DNA of 6,202 bases from Planctomycetota bacterium (GTDB lineage: Bacteria; Planctomycetota; UBA1135; GCA-002686595), in assembly GCA_011524785.1 (NCBI GenBank), contig WTJQ01000312.1, positions 1 through 6,202 of the forward strand. Reading direction: 5' to 3'. Under the pieces are notes generated by a model that saw only the letters and a list, made by a program, of their open reading frames with translations, was not told the DNA's origin and did not search any database. Shown one piece after another: positions 1 through 6,202 of this stretch (positions within the stretch are counted from its first letter, which is position 1; the number at the start of each line of letters is the position of its first letter). The position numbers were made by a program, and so were the translations under genes.

Positions 1-35
1 CGAGTGCCTCGTCCAGTGACAGCGCTGTGTCCCCG

Positions 36-818
36 TCAGCGAACCACAAGCTGCCCCAGGCTCCGCCCGAAGCCGACGAGCACGGCCCAGTCCTCGGCGT
101 CCCCCGCGCCGAGGCGCACTCCCAGGTCGAGGAGGCTCCACTCGTCGAGGCGGAGGTTGGTGGAGACCATGGCCCAGCCCGCGTCGTAGTCCCGCTCGGG
201 AGCGGTGGCGCCGGCGACCTCTGCGGTGAGTCCCCAGGGGCCCATGAACGGGCGGCTGACGGACCAGGAGGCCAGGTGCTGCAGGTCCGTGCCCTCGTCG
301 CCGGGCTCGCCCAGGAGGTCGAGCTGGTAGTACCAGGTGACCGTCGAGACGCCCCGCAGATGATCCCGTGAGACGTTGAACTGAACGTCGATCTCGCCGG
401 AGCCCAGGCCGTCGTCCGTGGAGGCCAGCGGGAGCCGAGCGAGCCAGCCCCAGCCCCAGCCGGGCGCGTCCGGGCCGGGGGCGCGCAGGCGGTGACGCGT
501 GCCGATCTCGAGGTCGCCGATGCCCGTCCGGCCCTCGGCGCTGCGCTGGTGGAGGAAGCCTCCAATCGTGACCTCCGTGTCCGGGCCCGCGCCCCAGCGG
601 AAGGTCGTGGGGACGCCGAGCCGGCTCTTGGGCCCACTGTCGGCCCCCATCTCCAGGGACAGGCCCCCGCGCGGCGTCGTCTCGGTCGTCGTGGAGAAGG
701 TCGGGCGCTGCACGACCGGCGGGCCGGCCGTGTCCATCGTCAGGGTGCAGGCCGGGGCGAGCACGAAGGGCAGCGCCGCGAGGCAGCGGCGAGCGCGGAC
801 GATCCAGGCGGACGGCAT
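36..818 (-). CDS. Secreted outer-membrane beta-barrel-like protein (Phenol_MetA_deg-type)
   Basis: Predicted 260-residue exported protein. From the chosen ATG it begins with a short Arg-containing n-region (R8, R10, R11), then a hydrophobic core 'LAALPFVLA' ending in A-P-A-C24. This is either an imperfect lipobox or a signal peptidase I site. The mature part alternates short beta strands rich in Gly, Trp and Tyr. The segment 'GIGDLEIGTRHRL' (about residues 99-111), followed by a 'LPLAS...G' turn, matches the pattern I know from the Phenol_MetA_deg / transporter-like outer-membrane barrel family. That assignment is from memory of the pattern, and no substrate can be inferred. The C-terminus lacks the usual terminal aromatic residue. 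Start choice: a GTG at 858-860 overlaps the upstream gene's stop as GTGA and would add 14 charged residues before the signal. The ATG gives a cleaner signal peptide, but both starts have poor ribosome binding sites. It is last in the minus-strand gene set. Confidence 0.68.
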   Translation of the reverse strand: MPSAWIVRARRCLAALPFVLAPACTLTMDTAGPPVVQRPTFSTTTETTPRGGLSLEMGADSGPKSRLGVPTTFRWGAGPDTEVTIGGFLHQRSAEGRTGIGDLEIGTRHRLRAPGPDAPGWGWGWLARLPLASTDDGLGSGEIDVQFNVSRDHLRGVSTVTWYYQLDLLGEPGDEGTDLQHLASWSVSRPFMGPWGLTAEVAGATAPERDYDAGWAMVSTNLRLDEWSLLDLGVRLGAGDAEDWAVLVGFGRSLGQLVVR

Positions 819-856
819 GCCCCTAGCTTGCCGCTCCCGCGCGTCCGGACCAAGGC

Positions 857-1810
857 TCACTGCCCGCCCGAGCGGACCGCGAGTTCCTTGGGGAACGGTG
901 CGAGGTAGACCTGGGCCAGGGGCCAGTCGAGGCCGTGCTGCGTGAAGAGGAAGCGCAGCAGGGAGACCGGGGCCATCAGCGGCAGGGTGCCGGCGCGGTA
1001 CTCCTCGATGGCCTCACTGATGCGCTGCCGCTCGGGACCAGGGAGGGCCTGACCGAGGTGGCCCAGGAGATGCTGGAGGGCGTTCACGTGGCGGCCGCGG
1101 CCCGCCGGGCGGCGGAGGCAGGCCTGGAAGAGGGCGCCGTACTCGTCGAGGGTCGCCTCGAGGGAGCGCTTGCCCGCCCCTGCGACGACGCGGCCGGCCT
1201 CGCGGTAGAGGGCGTCGTCGTGGGTGCTGAGGAGGATCTTGTGGGCCGTGTGGAACTGCACGAGCCGCGCCGGGGTGGGATCGCTCGCGCGCAGGCTGCG
1301 CCAGCGGTTGCGGGACCAGACGCGCTCGAGGAACGACTCGCGCAGCAGCGGGTCGTTCAGGCGGCCGTCCTCCTCCACGGGCAGGTCGGGGAACGCCTCC
1401 AGGAGGGCGCGCGCGAAGAAGCCGACGGCCTTCTTGCCCCGCGAGCGGCCGTCCCCCATCCACGCCTTGACGCGCTCCATGCCGCAGGAGGGCGAGTCCT
1501 TCTTCAGGACGAAGCCGTCCAGCGGTTCCTCGGCGAGCGCGGCCACCCGGGAGCGGGCGTGCTCCTCGGCGCGCGCGGTCCAATCCTCACCGCTCTTGGG
1601 GTCGACGAGGCGGTCCGTGCCCGCCGGCTCCTCGACGATGCGCACCGAGGGGCGCGGCGTCGGCATGCCCATCTCGACCTCGGGGCAGACCGTGACCAGC
1701 TCCGCGTGGTGGGCGAGGGTGTCGGTGAGGTAGCGCGCGCGTGCGTGCCCCCCGTCGTAGCGGACCCGGTTCCCGAGCAGGCACGAGGAGGTCCCGACCC
1801 GCACCGGCAC
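857..1810 (-). CDS. DUF523-DUF1722 fusion protein (TudS-like desulfurase fold plus YbgA domain)
   Basis: Predicted 317-residue soluble protein. Residues 1 to about 150 are DUF523: 'VRVGTSSCLLGNRVRYDGG' at the N-terminus with C10, then 'VCPEVEMGMPTPR' with C42, then 'KKDSPSCG' with C109. In the characterised member TudS, three conserved cysteines hold a [4Fe-4S] cluster that removes sulfur from 2-thiouracil, and all three equivalents are present. Residues of about 180-312 are DUF1722 (YbgA), with 'FHTAHK' (H187, H190), 'RHVNALQHLLGH' (H241, H247), 'YRAGTLPLMAP' and 'YLAPFPKEL'. The function of this half is unknown. Length and domain order match the known two-domain family. The start is uncertain: GTG at 1810 or 1804 places the first Cys where the family has it, whereas the open frame continues far upstream as a shadow of the preceding gene. 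No strong ribosome binding site is visible. Its stop (857-859) overlaps a possible GTG start of the next gene. Desulfurase activity here is inference. Confidence 0.88.
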   Translation of the reverse strand: MPVRVGTSSCLLGNRVRYDGGHARARYLTDTLAHHAELVTVCPEVEMGMPTPRPSVRIVEEPAGTDRLVDPKSGEDWTARAEEHARSRVAALAEEPLDGFVLKKDSPSCGMERVKAWMGDGRSRGKKAVGFFARALLEAFPDLPVEEDGRLNDPLLRESFLERVWSRNRWRSLRASDPTPARLVQFHTAHKILLSTHDDALYREAGRVVAGAGKRSLEATLDEYGALFQACLRRPAGRGRHVNALQHLLGHLGQALPGPERQRISEAIEEYRAGTLPLMAPVSLLRFLFTQHGLDWPLAQVYLAPFPKELAVRSGGQ

Positions 1811-1863
1811 GCCGGTCCAGGCCTGCCACGCCTCGCGCGCGGTCGGCAGCTGGGCCGCGACGC

Positions 1864-3261
1864 TCAGGCGTGGGCTCCCACCGGCTGCGGCAGCTCGCGC
1901 CCCAGGGCGTGGCGCAGGGCGCCCTCGACCTCGGGCCAGGTGAAGCGGAAGCCCGAGTCGAGCAGGGCGTCCGGACGCACGCGCTGGCCGCCCAGGAGCA
2001 GGTCCTCGGCCATCTCGCCGAAGACGATCTTCGCGACGAAGCCGGGCAGGGGGGCGATCGTGGGGCGCTTGAGCACGCGCCCGAGGGCCTTGGTGTACTC
2101 GCGGTTCGTGGCGGCCGCCGGGGCCACCAGGTTGGCCGGCCCCTCGAGGGACTCGGTGACCAGGGCGTGGTGGAACGCAGCCACGACGTCGTCGAGCGCG
2201 ACCCAGCTCATCCACTGCTTGCCGCTGCCGATGACGCCGCCGGCGCCCAGCTGGAAGGGCAGCAGCATCTTGGCGAGGGCACCGCCGCGGGCGCTCAGGA
2301 CGACGCCGAGACGCAGGGCCACGGTGCGCACGCCCGCGTCGCGGAGGGGCTGGGCCGCAGCCTCCCAGGCCTGGCAGGTGTCGGGCAGGAACCCGGTGCC
2401 GGGCTGGCTGTTCTCCGTGAGGACCTCGTCCCCGCGGTTGCCGTACCAGCCGACCGCCGAGGCCTGGACGAAGACCTTGGGCTTGCTGCTGCACGCGGCC
2501 AGGGCCTTGGCGAGCAGGCCCGTTCCGTCGACGCGCGAGTCGCGGATGCGCGCCTTCTGCTTGGCCGTCCAGCGGCCGGCAGCGATGTTCTCTCCGGCGA
2601 GGTGGACCACGCCGTCGAAGCCCTCGAGGGCAGCGCCGTCGATCGTGCCCGCGGCCGGGTCCCAATGGATCTCGCCGTCACCCTTGGGCGTCGAGCGGAC
2701 GAGGCGCACGACCTCGTGGCCGGCGGCGGTGAGGAACGAGACGAGGGGCTGGCCGACGAGGCCGGTCGAGCCGGAGACGAGGATGCGCATGGGTCGGGTG
2801 TCGGGGTGGTCCGCCAGGATCCCCAGGTCGTGCCGGGTGATGGCGTGGCGGTAGGTGAACATCCGCTCGAGCTTGGAGCGGATCAGGGCGCCGCCGAAGA
2901 GCCGGCCCAGGGGGCCGAGCGGCGGGGCGAACTCGATGGCGTCGACGAGGCGGCAGGTGGAGCCGTCGCCCTCGGGCTCGAAGCGGTGCTCGTGCCGCCA
3001 GCGGGCGAAGGGACCGCGCACCTGCTCGTCGACGAAGCGGCGCGGCTCGAGAGCGGCGATGCGGGCGAGCCAGCCGAGCCGGATCGGCCCTTGCTGGATC
3101 TTCAGCAGGATCTCCTGCCCGAGCTCGAGCCCCCGGGGCGGACCGTCGACCTCGACGGCCTCCCACGGCGGCAGGAGCCGATCGAACGCCCGGGGTCGGG
3201 CGTGCCACGCCATGGCCTCGGTGGCCGGGACGGGCAGGGGACAGGAGCGCTCGAACTGCAT
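1864..3261 (-). CDS. SRPBCC domain-TIGR01777 family epimerase/oxidoreductase fusion
   Basis: Predicted 465-residue cytoplasmic protein with three parts. Residues 1 to about 150 look like a SRPBCC / START-like ligand-binding fold: 'MQFERSCPLPVPATEAMAWH' start, 'GPFARWRHEHRFEP', 'DAIEFAPPLGPLG', and a closing helix 'LERMFTYRHAITRHDL'. From residue 158, 'MRILVSGSTGLVGQPL' starts an extended short-chain dehydrogenase Rossmann fold with the G164-x-x-G167-x-x-G170 nucleotide-binding motif. It is followed by 'VVHLAGENIAAGRWT' and 'QASAVGWYG' (W272, Y273), then 'WEAAAQPL', all hallmarks of TIGR01777. Residues 405-454 ('LPGFVAKIVFGEMAEDLL', then 'FRFTWPEVEGALRHAL') are the C-terminal DUF1731 domain. 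Substrate and reaction are unknown for the family. The start is the ATG at the first residue that fits the SRPBCC fold; the frame stays open upstream through non-coding and antisense sequence. No clear Shine-Dalgarno precedes it. It is the first gene of the minus-strand set and probably shares a promoter in 3262-3583 with the two genes after it. Confidence 0.92.
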   Translation of the reverse strand: MQFERSCPLPVPATEAMAWHARPRAFDRLLPPWEAVEVDGPPRGLELGQEILLKIQQGPIRLGWLARIAALEPRRFVDEQVRGPFARWRHEHRFEPEGDGSTCRLVDAIEFAPPLGPLGRLFGGALIRSKLERMFTYRHAITRHDLGILADHPDTRPMRILVSGSTGLVGQPLVSFLTAAGHEVVRLVRSTPKGDGEIHWDPAAGTIDGAALEGFDGVVHLAGENIAAGRWTAKQKARIRDSRVDGTGLLAKALAACSSKPKVFVQASAVGWYGNRGDEVLTENSQPGTGFLPDTCQAWEAAAQPLRDAGVRTVALRLGVVLSARGGALAKMLLPFQLGAGGVIGSGKQWMSWVALDDVVAAFHHALVTESLEGPANLVAPAAATNREYTKALGRVLKRPTIAPLPGFVAKIVFGEMAEDLLLGGQRVRPDALLDSGFRFTWPEVEGALRHALGRELPQPVGAHA

Positions 3262-3302
3262 CGCTGCCAGGGGATTCGAGCCCGCTGCGGGGGCGGACGC
3301 AG

Positions 3303-3320
3303 GGGGGAGGGATCTCCCCC
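3303..3320. repeat. Short GC-rich inverted repeat
   Basis: GGGGGAG (3303-3309), loop GGAT, CTCCCCC (3314-3320): a perfect 7-base-pair stem with a 4-base loop. It lies about 42 bases upstream of the ATG of the SRPBCC-TIGR01777 gene, so it would be in that gene's leader or promoter region. No T-run follows on either strand, so it is not a typical intrinsic terminator. A G/C-rich stem of this size can arise by chance in this sequence. Confidence 0.3.
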
Positions 3321-3570
3321 AGCGCGAGTCCCTGGAATGCCGCCCAGGGGCCGCACCGAGCCAGGAAGAGACACGGAAGCCCCAGCGCGGGGGATGGGAC
3401 CGAGGGGCCAGGGCCGCCAGGTGCGGGCCAGGGCCCGGCTCGCCCCCCTGCCAGAGGGGTCGAAGCACGCAGGCGCGCTGGGGATCCACCCCGGCCGCAG
3501 GACCCTCCGGAGCCTCGCCAGCGCCCCGCCCTGAACGCCCCGCAAGGCTGCACCCGAGCGTCACGGTCGC

Positions 3571-3576
3571 TACGGT
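3571..3576 (+). promoter_or_regulatory. Possible -10 box for a near-leaderless symporter transcript
   Basis: TACGGT fits the loose TAnnnT pattern and ends 7 bases before the symporter ATG at 3584, so transcription from it would begin at or beside the start codon. No Shine-Dalgarno-like purine run precedes that ATG, which agrees with a leaderless message. No good -35 box is visible, and a single hexamer is weak evidence. Confidence 0.18.
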
Positions 3577-3583
3577 GCCTGCG

Positions 3584-6202
3584 ATGGGCGTCCCCAACGA
3601 AGTCTGGATCGTCGCCGGGCTGTACGTGGTCCTGGCCCTCGCGGTCGGCGCGGCCCTGGCGCGCAAGGCCGGGGGGAGCGTGGAGGAGTTCTTCCTGTCG
3701 GGGCGGCGACTGCCCTGGTGGGCGGTGGGCACCTCGATGGTCGCCACCACCTTCGCGAGCGACACGCCGCTGGTGATCACCGGCTGGGTGCGGGACACGG
3801 GCATCTGGCAGAACTGGCAGTGGTGGTGCCTCGCGGGCGGCGGGATGCTGACCACCTTCCTGTTCGCGCGCTACTGGCGGCGCGGCCAGGTCATGACCAC
3901 GGCCGAGCTGGCCGAGCTCCGCTACGGCGGCGGCGACGCCAAGCTCCTGCGCTTCGTGCAGGGCGTCTTCCAGGCCGGTCTGACCAACACGATCGTCCTC
4001 TGCTGGGTGATCCTGGCGGCGGCCAAGATCCTCGGCGCGCTCTTCGAGGCCGACAAGGTGGTCGCGGTGACGATCGCCAGCGTGCTCGCCCTTGCGTACT
4101 CGACCATGGCTGGCTTCTGGGCGGTGGTCGTGACGGACGTGGTTCAGTTCGTGATGGCGATGGTCGGCTCGGTCGCCCTGGCGATCGCGGTGTGGAACGG
4201 CATCGGCGGCGTGGAGGCCGTCCAGGAGGCCATGGCGGCAGGCTCCATCCGGCCCGAGCAGCTCGCCTTCTTCCCGCCCGCCGGTCCCGGCTCGTGGATG
4301 GATGCGAGCTTCTGGACCGTGCCGCTGGTCACGGCCTGCGTGTTCCTCGGCGTCCAGTGGTGGGCCACGGACCAGGTCGACGGCGGCGGCCACGCCGTGC
4401 AGCGCATCAGCGCCGCGCGCACCGAGCGCGACGGGCTGCTCGGGAGCCTCTGGTACAACGTCGCGCACTACGCCCTGCGCCCCTGGCCCTGGATCCTGGT
4501 CGCCGTGGGCTCCCTGGTGGTGCTGCCGCCGCTCGAGGCGACCTCCCCCATCGAGGGCACCGTGCAGGCCCTGGACCTCGAGTCCGGGCGCGCGCTCATC
4601 CAGCCGGGGCCCGACTACGGGCCCGTCGAGGTGGACCTGTTCGGCGTCGAGGGCGCCGAGGCGGACTGGCGGCCGAGCCAGGCGCGGGTGCGCGTCGGCG
4701 ACGTGATCGAGCCGGGAGCGGTCCTGGCCGTCTCCGACCCCGAGGCCGCCTACGTGACGATGGCCCGGCGCTACCTGACCAACCCCTGGATGCTGGGGAT
4801 CCTGGTGGCGTCGCTGCTGGCCGCGTTCATGAGCACGGTCGACACGCACACGAACCTGGCCGCGTCGTTCTTCGTGAACGACCTCTACCGGCGCTTCTTC
4901 CGCAAGCACGCCGCTGACCGGCACTACGTGTTCGTGGCGCGCCTGGCCTCGGTCGCCGCTCTGGCGCTGGGGGCGACGCTCGCGTGGGCCAACGACCGCA
5001 TCAGCGACCTGTACACCTTCTTCCTCGCGTTCCTGTCGGGGGTCGGTCCGGTCTACGTGCTGCGCTGGCTGTGGTGGCGCGTGCGGGCCACGACCGAGAT
5101 CGTCGCCATGATCAGCTCGGCCCTGGCGGCGTCCGCCCTGACCTTCGGGCCCAAGATCGCCGCCGGCCTGTCGAGCTGGAGCCCGAGCTTCGCCTGGCTG
5201 GCTCCCTGGTCCGAGGTCACGTGGGAGCTCGGCCCGCTCTCGGAGGCCGGGGAGCTGACCGTCGCCGGCCGGCTGATCCTGGTCGTCGCGTTCTCCACGA
5301 CCCTGGCCCTGCTCGTGACGTGGATCCTGCCGCGTCCGAACGCCGAGCGGCTGGTGGGCTTCTACCGGCGGGTGCGGCCCCTGGGGTGGTGGGAGCCCGT
5401 GCGCGTGCTGTGCCCGGAGGCCCGGCCCGCGGGCGACGGTCGCGCCGTGCGGCGGGGCGTGATCGGCGGCCTGCTCACGACCTATGGGCTGCTCTTCGCG
5501 ATCGGCAGCGTGCTGTTCGAGCAGGGCACGGTGCAGGCGGTGACATGGACGGCCCTCGCCGGCCTGGGCGCCGTACTCGTGACCGCGAGCCTGTTCCAGC
5601 TGGAGGGCGCCCCGCAGCTGGCCGCGGCCGGTGCGGGAGGTCCCAGCGACGACGGCATGCAGGTCGATCCGGACGCTGGCCCGGAGGCCGATGGCGGCGC
5701 GGACGCGAGCGCGGCGGCCATCCTCGAGGAGGACTCGGACCCGGGCGGATCAGCCGCCCCTCTGACGGACCCTCTCGCGGACCTGGAGCCTTCGACCTCG
5801 ACCGAGGCCATTCCGACGGCGGACTTGGCGACGGCCGAGGATGCGCCGTCCACCCCGTCCTCTAGAGAAGGGGAGCCGATGGAGGAGCCGCCGCCCGCCC
5901 TCGCGAAGCCTCGGGATCTCCGCACGCGAAAGTACTCGTTCATGATGAAAGGGAGGGCGAAGCCCGATCGCTTCGACGGGGTTCCCGGCACTGACGTCTA
6001 CGTGCAGGGCTGCCCGATCAGCGACACCGTGCAGCTTCGGGAGCTCTTGTCGGGTATCTTCGAGGAGCCGGGATACACCAAGGGCGCGAAGATCGCTATC
6101 CTGGGCGATGCCGAGGGCGGCTGGGAGGTTGCCGTGCGTTGCCGGTCTTCCCAGCGGGCGTTTCGGTTGTGCTCTGAGCTGGATGGTGGGACTATCCTAG
6201 AG
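3584..6202 (+). CDS. Sodium:solute symporter (SSS/SLC5 family) with extracytoplasmic insert and long C-terminal extension; 3' end outside window
   Basis: Secondary transporter predicted to use the sodium gradient to import an unidentified solute across the inner membrane. The frame is open for 873 codons to the last base, so the true end is not seen. Core features: 'GLYVVLALAVGAALARKAGG' (TM1), 'SGRRLPWWAVGTSMVATTFA' (TM2), 'FARYWRRGQ', 'QWWATDQ' from Q258, and QR at 273-274. TM9 is 'LGILVASLLAAFMSTVDT'; S417-T418 occupies the usual Na2-site position. About 15 helices with positive-inside loops put the N-terminus outside and the C-terminus in the cytoplasm. Two additions stand out. Residues 318-384, between TM8 and TM9, form a beta-rich segment facing outside. 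After TM15 (652-671) come an acidic Pro/Ser/Thr/Asp/Glu linker (about 684-775) and an unrecognised alpha/beta-looking segment (776-873 or beyond). Third-position GC falls from about 97% in the core to about 80% in the extension. The start ATG places TM1 at the family-typical distance; an in-frame GTG at 3575 is less likely. Substrate unknown. Confidence 0.9.
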   Translation, partial: MGVPNEVWIVAGLYVVLALAVGAALARKAGGSVEEFFLSGRRLPWWAVGTSMVATTFASDTPLVITGWVRDTGIWQNWQWWCLAGGGMLTTFLFARYWRRGQVMTTAELAELRYGGGDAKLLRFVQGVFQAGLTNTIVLCWVILAAAKILGALFEADKVVAVTIASVLALAYSTMAGFWAVVVTDVVQFVMAMVGSVALAIAVWNGIGGVEAVQEAMAAGSIRPEQLAFFPPAGPGSWMDASFWTVPLVTACVFLGVQWWATDQVDGGGHAVQRISAARTERDGLLGSLWYNVAHYALRPWPWILVAVGSLVVLPPLEATSPIEGTVQALDLESGRALIQPGPDYGPVEVDLFGVEGAEADWRPSQARVRVGDVIEPGAVLAVSDPEAAYVTMARRYLTNPWMLGILVASLLAAFMSTVDTHTNLAASFFVNDLYRRFFRKHAADRHYVFVARLASVAALALGATLAWANDRISDLYTFFLAFLSGVGPVYVLRWLWWRVRATTEIVAMISSALAASALTFGPKIAAGLSSWSPSFAWLAPWSEVTWELGPLSEAGELTVAGRLILVVAFSTTLALLVTWILPRPNAERLVGFYRRVRPLGWWEPVRVLCPEARPAGDGRAVRRGVIGGLLTTYGLLFAIGSVLFEQGTVQAVTWTALAGLGAVLVTASLFQLEGAPQLAAAGAGGPSDDGMQVDPDAGPEADGGADASAAAILEEDSDPGGSAAPLTDPLADLEPSTSTEAIPTADLATAEDAPSTPSSREGEPMEEPPPALAKPRDLRTRKYSFMMKGRAKPDRFDGVPGTDVYVQGCPISDTVQLRELLSGIFEEPGYTKGAKIAILGDAEGGWEVAVRCRSSQRAFRLCSELDGGTILE
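5868..5881 (+). promoter_or_regulatory. Shine-Dalgarno-like run and in-frame ATG inside the symporter frame
   Basis: AAGGGGAG at 5868-5875 sits three bases before an ATG at 5879-5881, which is codon 766 of the symporter frame, at the end of the acidic linker. It looks better than any ribosome binding site preceding the proposed starts in this window. If used, it would make the C-terminal domain as a separate soluble protein (MEEPPPALAKPRDL...). It may equally be chance, because Glu and Gly codons readily produce such purine runs. Confidence 0.25.

Larger units (their letters stand above)
3262..3583. other. Divergent intergenic region, no gene seen
   Basis: This 322-base stretch separates the minus-strand gene set from the plus-strand symporter. 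Open frames crossing it on both strands translate into Arg/Pro/Gly-rich sequence with no domain pattern and are continuations of antisense shadows. It should hold the promoters for both directions, but no convincing -35/-10 pair stands out in such GC-rich sequence. A short hairpin at 3303-3320 and a weak -10-like box near 3571 are the only local structures noted. Confidence 0.6.

Noticed and set aside
19..28. Palindrome ACAGCGCTGT just downstream of the barrel-like gene, considered as a terminator or operator
   Set aside because: Only 5 base pairs per arm with no loop and no T-run; it is too short to call in sequence this GC-rich.
1867..2665. Upstream extension of the DUF523-DUF1722 frame to give a 602-residue protein
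   Set aside because: The first about 285 residues are Arg/Pro/Gly-rich and overlap the TIGR01777 gene in another frame; DUF523 homology begins only near 1810.
935..2854. Plus-strand open frame of 639 codons across the two minus-strand fusion genes
   Set aside because: Ala/Arg/Gly-rich with no recognisable motifs; it is the antisense shadow of two genes with strong family signatures.
1741..3534. Plus-strand open frame of 597 codons opposite the SRPBCC-TIGR01777 gene
   Set aside because: Same shadow pattern: low-complexity translation with no domain, directly antisense to a confident gene.
2678..4924. A 748-codon open frame on the minus strand, antisense to the symporter and across the intergenic gap
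   Set aside because: It translates to low-complexity His/Arg/Gly/Asp-rich sequence with no domain pattern. Long antisense frames are expected opposite genes whose third positions are nearly all G or C. The plus-strand symporter frame has clear family motifs.
4984..5865. Plus-strand +1 frame overlapping the symporter 3' half, considered as the true ending after a frameshift
   Set aside because: Its translation is Arg/Gly-rich and lacks the TM10-TM15 hydrophobic pattern. The symporter frame keeps its helices, then G-rich first positions and about 80% GC3 through the linker, so that frame is the coding one.
5640..5880. Asp/Gly-rich linker considered as calcium-binding or dockerin-type repeats
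   Set aside because: No regular spacing of Asp/Asn/Gly matching a known calcium-binding loop; the composition is that of a disordered linker.
5861..6202. TCTAGA at 5861 and CTAGAG at the window end, considered as ends of a cloned or inserted segment
   Set aside because: The reading frame passes through both without disturbance, and there are no flanking repeats or vector sequence; coincidence is enough.

Overview
The window is very GC-rich (third codon positions nearly all G or C in most genes). It looks like an ordinary chromosomal segment from a Gram-negative bacterium: one product resembles an outer-membrane beta-barrel. The sodium:solute symporter belongs to the subfamily with the TM9 motif STxDT, followed by 'NDLYRRF', which I associate mainly with Planctomycetota and Bacteroidota. 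With this base composition I favour a high-GC planctomycete-like organism, but that is inference from remembered family patterns. There are no tRNA or rRNA genes, CRISPR arrays, insertion sequences or phage genes.

Left part (36-3261, minus strand): three genes that read like one transcription unit. Transcribed first is a SRPBCC-TIGR01777 fusion (lipid-binding-like domain, then NAD(P)-binding epimerase-like domain, then DUF1731). Next is a DUF523-DUF1722 fusion, combining a TudS-like [4Fe-4S] thiouracil-desulfurase fold with a YbgA domain. Last is a small secreted protein of the Phenol_MetA_deg-like barrel type. The second gene starts about 53 bases after the first ends. The second gene's stop overlaps a possible GTG start of the third (GTGA), which suggests translational coupling.

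Middle (3262-3583): a 322-base gap between divergent genes, with no convincing gene. It holds a short GC-rich hairpin and a weak -10-like box close to the symporter start.

Right part (3584-6202, plus strand): a sodium:solute symporter whose reading frame stays open to the last base, at least 873 codons. It is unusual in three ways. It carries an extra beta-rich segment of about 65 residues in the extracytoplasmic loop before TM9. After the last membrane helix it continues into an acidic disordered linker of about 90 residues and then an unrecognised domain of at least 98 residues, predicted cytoplasmic. Its codon usage changes sharply where the linker begins. This extended transporter is the best candidate in the window for something undescribed; the left-hand genes are known families in a mildly interesting arrangement.
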